The notes beneath the pieces are model-generated. The model did no database searches. It saw only the letters and a program-made list of their open reading frames with translations, and was not told the origin of the DNA. Below are positions 56,709-64,000 of a DNA stretch of 64,000 bases, piece by piece. The DNA comes from Pyrenula massariospora. Lineage: Eukaryota > Ascomycota > Eurotiomycetes > Pyrenulales > Pyrenulaceae. The DNA lies in assembly GCA_021030905.1 (NCBI GenBank), contig JAGFMI010000003.1, positions 1,736,001-1,800,000 of the forward strand, given 5' to 3'. The stretch's first letter is position 1; each line of letters opens with the position of its first letter. A program made the position numbers and the translations under genes.

Positions 56709-57805
56709 CTAAACGTAATTTTTCTCATTTAAAGGCCTCCTTGAAGCAGGCCGACTTTTGAAGTACCAAGCCAAAACAAGCAGCACGATTGCGAAAAGCC
56801 CAACCTTCTGCCAAGTACTTTGGATAGCGTAGTGTGCATCTGGAACAGGCTCTGCCGGTGGTACGGAACCAGTACTCCCTTCGGTTTCTTTGGCAGGCTC
56901 CTTCTCGGGCTCTGGCGTTTTCTCGGGTTCTGGCTTTTTCTCCATGTCTGGAGGCCCTGGGTTCTCCTCCTCGTCGCCACCGTGTGCAAGCTCTGATATC
57001 GGGCACAAATGTTAGCTCCTGAGTATACACCGCCAAATATCCACTGGGGTTCCAGGTGACCCACGTGCACCCACTCTAGAGTTCGGCGTGAATACCTTCG
57101 GCCGGCACTTCCAGCTCGCCCGACTTCTTGATGGTGACGGGATCGTTCGGCTTGTCCCGACCATCCTTGGGAACGTTTTGGATCTTGTCGACGACATCAT
57201 AGCCTTCGAGGACTTCACCAAAGACGACGTGGCGGCCGTCGAGCCAAGAGGTGATGGCGGTCGTGATGAAGAATTGGGAGCCGTTGGTGTCTTGGCCGGC
57301 GTTTGCCATGCCTATGAACAGCACATTAGAGATGACTAGTATGGGTAGGTGAAGGACGTACTAAGCTGGCCCTTTTTATTGTGCCGTAGCTTGAAGTTTT
57401 CATCTTCAAACTTGGCGCCGTAGATAGACTTCCCGCCAGTGCCATCACCATTGGTGAAATCGCCACCTTGAATCATGAAGTCTTTGATCACACGGTGGAA
57501 GGTAGAACCTTCGTAACCGAAGCCTTTCTCGCCGGTAGCAAGAGCTCGGAAGTTTTCAACCGTCTGTCGCGCGAGTTTCAGTGGTGGGGTGAAGGCACTG
57601 AGCGTAGCATTCAGACCTTTGGTACGGTGCCTCCATAGAGACCGATTACTATACGTCCCATTGACTCTCCCTTTTGCTCAATGTCAAAGTAGACCTTCTT
57701 CGTGATCTTAGGGCCTTGGGCGGCTTGGGCGGTATGTCCCATGAAGAGGAAGGTGGCCGTAAGGACCACCAACAGAGAAATAGCAATACGTTGAAAGTTC
57801 GCCAT
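56709..57805 (-). CDS. ER cyclophilin B-type peptidyl-prolyl isomerase with two possible C-termini
   Basis: Exons are 57805-57617, 57563-57362 and 57311 onward. The ATG at 57805 ([14 protein letters not shown]) or 57817 opens a signal peptide ([19 protein letters not shown]). The isomerase core is complete: [43 protein letters not shown] and [19 protein letters not shown], then [10 protein letters not shown]. Read straight on, exon 3 stops at 57076 with EGIHAEL, an HDEL-like retention signal (208 residues). Alternatively a GTATTC donor at 57095 joins an acceptor before 56992, with a GCTAACA branch site. This gives 296 residues with a Pro/Glu-rich linker and a membrane segment ([15 protein letters not shown]). 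Both forms look functional. Confidence 0.92.
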
Positions 57806-58113
57806 GGTGAAGAACATAGACGAGATTACAGAAAAGGGTCAGGAATGGGAAGAAGAGGAAGTCGTAATCTGGGTTAACAAGCGGTCGAGATCAAGGTGTC
57901 CTCTTGTTTCAACACAGAGCTTGCAACAGGGCCCCCGGCCCCTAAGATCAAGCCCCTCGTTGGTGGTCATGCAGGGAATTGGGTTGTGGCTGGCGGAACA
58001 ATGAAATTCCGCGCTGCGTCCTCCCCTCAGGTAAAGTTCCATGCCATTATCCTCGACGTCAAAGATCGTTCAAACTGTACGAGCTTTGAAAGGAGCTGCA
58101 ACTCTCAGACAGT

Positions 58114-58636
58114 ATGGTAAGCAAGTCTCTATGCTCAACTCTCCAGCCTCTTCTAATGCGTCACAGGTTTTCATCCTCGGCTTCAACTTCCCCGAGCATC
58201 GTTTCCTCAAGGTAAGCTCTCTTTTACCCTATCAACTATGCGTTCAATGCTCAGTGTTTATACAGTCAGCTCTAAAGTCCTTTTTTGGCATTGGCGACCA
58301 CACCTCCTCGCGTCTGATGTCCCGCTTCTATTTTCACAAGACTATGAAAGTTGGCGAGCTTACCAACAACCAAGTCCTCGACCTCTCCACAGCGCTCACA
58401 CACATGAAGATTGAGAACGATCTCCGGCGGAAGGTCCTACAGGACATTCAGAGGCTTCGAGACACGGGAACTTACAGAGGGCGTCGACACGCTATGTCAT
58501 TGCCAGTGCGAGGCCAGCGGACGAGAAGCCAGGTAAAATTGCTGAAATGACAATGATTTAAATTGGCACTAACTCTTTATAGATCAAAAATGCGATCAAA
58601 TTCAACAGAGTTGACCGCAAACTGGGCATGAGATAG
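58114..58636 (+). CDS. SWS2: Mitochondrial small-subunit ribosomal protein uS13m (Sws2)
   Basis: Exons 58114-58116, 58167-58211, 58266-58532 and 58583-58636 give 122 residues, the usual length. The first coding exon is only ATG, directly followed by GTAAGC; exon 2 encodes VFILGFNFPEHRFLK. Exons 3 and 4 carry LKSFFGIGDHTSSRLMSRF, LRRKVLQDIQRLRDTGTYRG, RRHAMSLPVRGQRTRSQ and IKNAIKFNRVDRKLGMR. The GIG, RGxRH and PVRGQRT motifs are the S13 hallmarks that contact the head of the small subunit. A longer upstream frame (from 58041) reads through intron 1 but gives no family similarity. It is divergent from the cyclophilin gene. Confidence 0.93.
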
Positions 58637-59155
58637 ATCCGTTCGAGGTCTTTGCGCAAGACTGCGCTTTCGTTCACGGTTTCTCCATTGACATCGTACG
58701 ATCTCGAGAACAACGCCGCTCAGGCTTCAAGCCCCAAGTTGTCCGGTAAAAGATTCATGACTCTATGCCAAGGCAGTGACTGGGGGGAGAAACAGCCGTT
58801 ATATGGTGCTTCCACGAAGGCTACAATTGACGGTGAAGCAGAATTGGCTCAAAATCTGCATTTTTTGGCTCTGCAGAAGGTGGTGCACAAATCAAGAGAA
58901 TTACGGCCAAACACTTGGGGTCACGAGTGTGACACGGGCAAAAGACGCAGTGCTATATCCTGTCCTAAAGGATAAATATAGAATATCTTTCAACACGAGC
59001 TTTATACGCTCATCACTGTATAAAGAAAATTTAGAAAAGGACTTGAGGAAAATGCGCACAATTTCGATAGTACAATTTAGCCTGTTTTGAGTCCCTCGTA
59101 CAATCCAACCGATGGCTTGCTTAAATGCTGGAGCTAATAGACCAATGAGACTCGC
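58637..59155. other. Convergent 3' region between SWS2 and the INSIG gene
   Basis: 519 bp with no recognised gene; frames at 58652-59090 overlap each other and resemble nothing. Confidence 0.45.
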
Positions 59156-60229
59156 TCATTCCCCTGATTGGTGATTTTCCGTCAATGCCAACCGCCGACC
59201 GATGTTTCCGAAGCATACACAGCTGCAAAACAGTACACTCGTGAGCCATGCAAAAACTCCCACCAGCTCTTGCGAAACAGTAGGTGCCAAAGAAGACGCC
59301 TGAGGAACGATTCCAGGGTTAATTACCACCAAGATAACAGGTCCCAGGATACCAACTAACATCGAGAGAATAAATCCGGGCATGGATCGATCGATCAAGT
59401 ACCAGAGGGCTGGATTCGCGAGAGCAAGGGTCAGAGACATCTGAAGGGTTGATTCCCACGGTAAGCGCCGAATAGCGAAAGCGATACCGATGAATGCTCC
59501 TACGCTACGTACGGCAGGATTCCACGAGGCTCCGAGATCTTCCGAAAGAGAAAGCGGTCGGTCTTCACCCGATATACTCCGGCGAGCTGGTGGCGATCTT
59601 TTTGGTGCAGGAGGTGGAAGAGTCGTATCGCCAATAGAGCCTGTCCATATTGTATCTATCCAAGGCATCAGGCTGCCTAGGGCAATCCCAGAGAGACCCC
59701 AGTATGCCAAGTATAACCTTGACTGACGGTTTATTGCACCGATCTTAACTGGGGCGATGGAGGAATTATCGTGTAGATGAGTGATGATGACCCCGTATGC
59801 AACGCCGATGGTGAACAAAAGGACGCCCCGTATTGCTAACGGCAAGTAAAAGCCTCGAAAGTCCTTCTTTCGGCGGAAATGCACAGGGATGATGCTCCTC
59901 TGATCGTTTGTGGTGAATACCGGGGGGTGAGGACTGCCCGAGCTGGCCTTGAAACTTGGTGTTTGCGCTCCGGTTCCCCAAGGTGTGGCTGATTCGTCTC
60001 GTCCGTTGAGTTCACCTCCTGTCGGAGAGTATATGCCATATAAGGTCGACGCTGTAAGATTGAGTATCGAACGAGTGCGGCTCGGCGTCGCAGCCCCATT
60101 GGCCTTGCTCTCAAGAGTTTCGCTCTCGCTGCGTTCTGTAGTTGGGGTCACTGGTTCAGAAGCTTCTGGAGGAAGCTCAAATGGACGACGAGGTGTAGGT
60201 TGCAAAAGAGGTTGCTTCTCTGTCATCAT
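59156..60229 (-). CDS. INSIG: INSIG-family ER membrane protein (sterol/SREBP pathway regulator)
   Basis: Single exon of 357 residues from MMTEKQPLLQPTPRRPFELP; the second Met could also serve. A Ser/Thr-rich cytosolic tail of about 130 residues precedes several membrane helices: GFYLPLAIRGVLLFTIGVAY, LYLAYWGLSGIALGSLMPW, SVGAFIGIAFAIRRLPWEST, LTLALANPALWYLIDRS, MPGFILSMLVGILGPVILVV and FAWLTSVLFCSCVCFGNIG. The WNPAVRSVGAFIGIAFAIRR stretch and following LxWxST motif are INSIG hallmarks. In fungi INSIG proteins bind HMG-CoA reductase or sterol regulators in the ER; the exact partner here is not shown. Confidence 0.88.
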   Translation of the reverse strand: MMTEKQPLLQPTPRRPFELPPEASEPVTPTTERSESETLESKANGAATPSRTRSILNLTASTLYGIYSPTGGELNGRDESATPWGTGAQTPSFKASSGSPHPPVFTTNDQRSIIPVHFRRKKDFRGFYLPLAIRGVLLFTIGVAYGVIITHLHDNSSIAPVKIGAINRQSRLYLAYWGLSGIALGSLMPWIDTIWTGSIGDTTLPPPAPKRSPPARRSISGEDRPLSLSEDLGASWNPAVRSVGAFIGIAFAIRRLPWESTLQMSLTLALANPALWYLIDRSMPGFILSMLVGILGPVILVVINPGIVPQASSLAPTVSQELVGVFAWLTSVLFCSCVCFGNIGRRLALTENHQSGE

Positions 60230-60937
60230 AAGTAGATGTTTTTCTTGAATCTTGAATCTTCAATGAGGGCGGCCGGAACAGCAGATCGGATCAAGTCTGG
60301 GGCACTCCCTTGCGCGCTGTCACTGAGGCAAAGAGGTGTGCGGGAGGAGGAAGAGGAAGCGTTACATTGAGCTACAGCTCTTTGAGCTAAACCAGGGAGA
60401 GAAGATGTATAACTTAGTGGTCGGTGGGAAGCAATGTTTACAGCTAGAGTTCATTAAAGAAAAGTGAAGATAGAGCGGAGAGGAGAAGGGAGGGAGGCAA
60501 GCAGGTGTTCGTTCACATGTTAACCTCACGTGGGTAACTTTCCCCACACTTTGCCGCCCATCAGCGCGTCAAGGCGTGTAAACCTTGCGAGGCTGTGAGG
60601 CTGAATGACAGAAATCGTGGCCAATTGTGTTAATGTTGAAGGAACAACTTGGGATAATTGTTGTTCTAAGCTAACTATGGAGGATGCAGCTGGCTGCTAA
60701 ATTTTTCAAAATTTCGCGCTAACCTTATTTGATAGTATCTATATTTAAGATAGTTTTAATAAATATTTTTTAAAAAATTTTTATTTTGAATATTAGTAAT
60801 TTTAATAACAGCTTTAAACTAAAAAGCAACTTATTCAAAAAAAAAAGATATTATTGTATTTAAAATTTATTACTGGTGCAAAAATTGACGGAAAAAATAG
60901 ATATATATTTTATTAAAAGACAGGACCCTCCAGTTTG
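60230..60937. other. INSIG upstream region and left arm of an AT-rich island
   Basis: 60230-60690 has normal composition and should hold the INSIG promoter. From about 60695 to 60920 the sequence is almost entirely A and T, with long A and T runs and no frame. It contrasts sharply with its neighbours and looks like heavily mutated repeat DNA. Confidence 0.6.
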
Positions 60938-61009
60938 AGCTCAATGGCGCAGCGGAAGCGCGCCGGGCTCATAACCCGGAGGTCGCTGGATCGAAACCAG
61001 CTTGAGCTA
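60938..61009 (+). tRNA. Initiator tRNA-Met (CAT anticodon)
   Basis: 72 nt fold as a full cloverleaf without intron. Acceptor AGCTCAA pairs with TTGAGCT, D stem GCGC/GCGC, anticodon stem CCGGG/CCCGG with loop CTCATAA, T stem GCTGG/CCAGC with loop ATCGAAA, and discriminator A. Initiator features are present: A1-U72 pair, three G-C pairs next to the anticodon loop, and A54 and A60 in the T loop. It would deliver Met to the start codon with eIF2. A T7 terminator follows. Confidence 0.95.
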
Positions 61010-61012
61010 ACC

Positions 61013-61019
61013 TTTTTTT
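61013..61019 (+). terminator. RNA polymerase III terminator of the tRNA
   Basis: Run of seven T residues beginning 4 nt after the tRNA 3' end, the standard Pol III stop. Confidence 0.9.
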
Positions 61020-61700
61020 GGGCTAGATTAGGCCCGAAATATTATTATTATTTTTATATAAAAAACTTCTATTTTATATTTAAGTACGTGATATAAGAGG
61101 CCTATAAAAAATATTGATTATTTAAGGCTGTTGAAAGCCTGGCTCCGATCATGAGTGAGTCGCCAGTGACGGTCGTTCCACATCTACGCGGCATCCTACG
61201 TCAATAAACCGGGCCTCTAGCTTACAATTGGCAACGCTTTGTGAGCATGTAGGCATGTCAAAAATTCCCACAAGCACGAGATGCCTCGTTGGGTAGGGAT
61301 GCTAGTTACTTCCGTGCAAACTCCGCCGCCGGCACAGGTTACGAGGCTTCATCATCTTGGGGATGCTCAGCCCAAGCCGCGATTTTCAAGTGCTTGAAGT
61401 TTTCGAAAGGATGAAGGAAAACAGCAGAATCGAGTCTGGATGACTAAGGGTACATCCTCGTTCGCACATCCCCCACGCTCTTCGTTCCCTCGATTCAAAC
61501 TCCAAAGAGCTCAACCTTCAACCGAGCCGAGCCGAGTTTCCGAGAGTTCTGAGAGAAGCTTCAAGTTTGCCATTCACTCTGCACAGTAGATGCGTAGACT
61601 TCCACGGACGTTGATCCTAACAAGTCGATGCTATGAATCTCGGCGAAATACCCATCGTTGTTTGACCTTTCATCTGATTTGACGGTCAACCTTTTTGTCC
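61020..61700. other. Right arm of AT-rich island and promoter of the ZW10/Dsl1 gene
   Basis: 61020-61130 is again AT-rich with no frame. From 61130 composition returns to normal. No gene is seen before 61701. Confidence 0.55.
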
Positions 61701-64000
61701 ATGTCGAGCAATGCGGTAGCCTCAGAACTCCTGACATGCATACAGCAAGGCTCCTATCCGACCTCGGAGGAGATCATCTCCTCCGACGTATCGAGCCAAT
61801 CTCTAGACCTAGCCTTAGATCTAGTGAAGAAAGCGAAGTCGAATCTTGAGGCGAGCCTTCCTTCTGGGTTTTTAGCCTGTAGAGTGGCTAATCGTCATTA
61901 GAACAATATCCGCACTTCCAGCCGTGAAAATGCACCAGACGTTGACGAATGGGTCGCTAAAGCCCGGCAAGTCTTCCGAGATATCGAAAAGGCCAAGACA
62001 GTCGCAAGAGATGTTGTGAAGGAGCACAATGAAGGTCAAGAATGGACGTCTGGAGTCAAAGATGCGCAGTCTAAAATAGAGTTCTTAAAGACAGAGATCA
62101 ACTTTAACAATAGCGTTCTCACGAGTTTAAATCGACTAAAAGAGAACCAAGCATCACTGAACAGCGCTGAGCAAGCCTATCATGACCACCGCTTCTTGCA
62201 GTCTGCCGCAGATGCAGGCCGCATTCGGAATCAGCTTAGACGAGATAAGGATCTCGGCAGCGTCCGCGTCACTGAAATATTCCAGAAACACCTCGAAAAG
62301 GTTCACGATAATGTCTATGAGAAGCTCCAGCGTATGCTTCTAGCTTTTATGAAGGTTGAGCAGGCAGAGGGTAGGCTAGTTTTACGATATTCTAGCATGA
62401 TTGAAGGCAAGTGGCCATGACAGATCTTTGTTCTGATGACTGATTGTCCCAGATTCTTCAATATCGTATAATATAGATGAAGTGACCACTAGTTTAAAGC
62501 GTCTGGGAGTTCTCGATCGCTCTATGGACCGGCTAAGTAAACACATCGAAACGAGATTCCTTAAAGCAACTCTGTTGCACAGTCCGACTGGATCCCTTGC
62601 AATTGATTTTGCAAGCAGCCGCGATGCTATCCAGACGACCACTACGGCCGGATCGATGAGTATGACACAGGCATTTGACAGCCTCACAGCCTTTATGAGC
62701 TTCATGATGACTACTGTCCCGATCTCAATTAGAGAGTCCCTTGCAGAAAGACTAGTTCCATATACTGTCAGTGCTCTTATCAATGAATGGCTGACACCGG
62801 CTATCCCTCTTGAGCTCTCACAGCTTGAGAGTTTCAATCCGGTTCAACGAAGAACGCAGGAGCTTGCAAACAGGTTGCCCAATTTTCTTGATCATAGCAA
62901 GGAACAGCTTGCAGGGTTTTTGGAAAGAGTTCCTCGAATGTGGCTTACGAAACGACGCATGGCTGCCTTGGATAATATCCGATTGACTCTTCAAGCGAAG
63001 CGTGGAGCGAATAAGACTGTCGAGAGAGTGGAAAGACAAAGAATCGAGAACAAAGATGACAATTTAGTAGCAAATGGTGTAGCCGATGATTGGGATACTC
63101 AATGGGGAGATGAGAAGGAAGAAGACTCGGTTGCGCAGTCAGTGCCGGGGAAACCGAAGACGCCCGATGCAGAAGAAGATGATGACAGCGGATGGAATTT
63201 CGATGACGATAATGATAATACTGACAGCTTACAAGATGAAAAGGAGAACCAAAATGATCCTCTGCCGCAGAGTCATGGTGAAGAAGATGAGGACGAAGCT
63301 TGGGGGTGGGGTGACGATAATACCAACGAACAGAAATCACATAATGCTGGCACAGCTGTGGACCGCATGTACGATAATGTTCAAACCCCAAATGGCACGA
63401 AAATTCAGTCCATAGAAGGAGCCTCGAAGGCAAAGGAGATGATCTTGAAGGAGATGTATACTATTACAGATATCCCAGAATCGATTCTCACAATAATTCA
63501 CCAGCAGGTTACGGATGCGCGAGAACTGGGAAGGACCCACTATGACCTTCTCGACCAAAGCTCGTCTATAGCTAGCCTCTTAAGTCTGCCTACCCTTGTA
63601 TTGGCTATGTTTCGTGCTACCGCTCCTACATTCTATGAAACGGGAATTCCAGGCGGAAACATGCAACTATATAACGACTGCATGTTTTTAGCTGAGAGAC
63701 TTGGTGAATTAGCCGGTCAGTCGGAACTCGGTCGCCTGAAGAGCGACATAGGAAGTATGGAGAAATTCGCGAGAATGGCCTACGCACGTGAAATGGAGAC
63801 TCAAAGGACCGTCCTTGACGACCTGCTGGATGGTGCACAGGGCTTTGCGGGCTGCGCCGAATTCCCTGTCTCGACAGAGTGCGAAACTGCGGTCAGCTCC
63901 ACTATCGATCGTCTCCGAACCGCGCACAAAGAATGGAAGCAAATCCTTTCTCACTCCGCGCTTCTTCAATCGATTGGGTCACTACTCTCGCGCGTCATCG
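61701..64000 (+). CDS. ZW10: ZW10/Dsl1-type tethering subunit, 3' end cut by window edge
   Basis: Exons 61701-61850, 61902-62406 and 62453 to the edge keep one frame (about 734 residues so far). Start MSSNAVASELLTCIQQGSYP. N-terminal helices read LVKKAKSNLE, then NNIRTSSRENAPDVDEWVAK across intron 1, and KARQVFRDIEKAK, as in ZW10. GRLVLRYSSMIEDSSISYNI spans intron 2. After an acidic insert (DDDSGWNFDDDNDN, EDEAWGWGDD) the C-terminal helical part begins (ASKAKEMILKEMYTITDIPE). Both introns lack a GT donor and fit GC-AG. The protein tethers Golgi-derived vesicles at the ER (Dsl1/NRZ complex); kinetochore annotation in databases comes from animal ZW10. Confidence 0.85.

Noticed and set aside
58041-58211. 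N-terminal extension of SWS2 from the ATG at 58041
   Set aside because: It is in frame only if intron 1 is retained, and its sequence has no S13 similarity.

Overview
The window is nuclear DNA of a filamentous ascomycete (Pezizomycotina). Genes are dense and lie on both strands. Most carry short spliceosomal introns of about 44-100 bp, with GTAAGT-like donors and CTAAC/CTAAT-like branch points. Two proteasome genes, INO80 and NuA4 subunits, a fungal INSIG protein and a HET-domain relic all fit that group. I cannot name the species from sequence alone.

Layout. 0-5 kb is accessory: the start of a flavin amine oxidase gene cut by the left edge, a 143-bp hAT-like miniature transposon with an 8-bp target duplication, and a dead HET (heterokaryon incompatibility) gene. 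5-10.5 kb holds a secreted or vacuolar M20 peptidase, a PARP without a BRCT domain, and proteasome beta-3. 10.5-18 kb holds a UBX/TUG-type Cdc48 adaptor, ribosomal protein eL36, the NatB auxiliary subunit NAA25 (Mdm20) and COX23. After a gene-poor gap (17.9-19.8 kb) come a 2OG-Fe(II) oxygenase, an acidic RING protein, proteasome beta-4, RRP9, SAD1/USP39-like, EAF1, MAK11, a lysine-rich unknown, STE24, mitochondrial bL34, DED1 and SPP2. The last third holds a small unknown gene, INO80 subunit IES1, a multi-pass membrane protein of unknown role, UTP13, an ER cyclophilin, mitochondrial uS13 (SWS2), INSIG, an initiator tRNA-Met inside an AT-rich island, and a ZW10/Dsl1 tethering subunit cut by the right edge.

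From 5 kb onward this is a housekeeping block. It covers ribosome biogenesis (RRP9, UTP13, MAK11, eL36, two mitoribosomal proteins), splicing (SAD1, SPP2), chromatin (EAF1, IES1), proteolysis and protein quality control (two proteasome subunits, UBX protein, RING protein, STE24, cyclophilin), translation initiation (DED1, initiator tRNA) and membrane traffic or sterol control (ZW10/Dsl1, INSIG). There is no biosynthetic cluster, prophage or CRISPR-like array.

The most notable observations are gene-structure ones. A putative alternative intron swaps the HAEL ER-retention tail of the cyclophilin for a transmembrane tail. Two GC-AG introns lie in the ZW10/Dsl1 gene. Three genes have an intron inside or immediately after the start codon. 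Frame-preserving introns occur in STE24 and DED1. The hAT-like MITE is also new to this reading. Exon boundaries were deduced by eye from splice signals, reading frame and family conservation; no search or transcript data were available.
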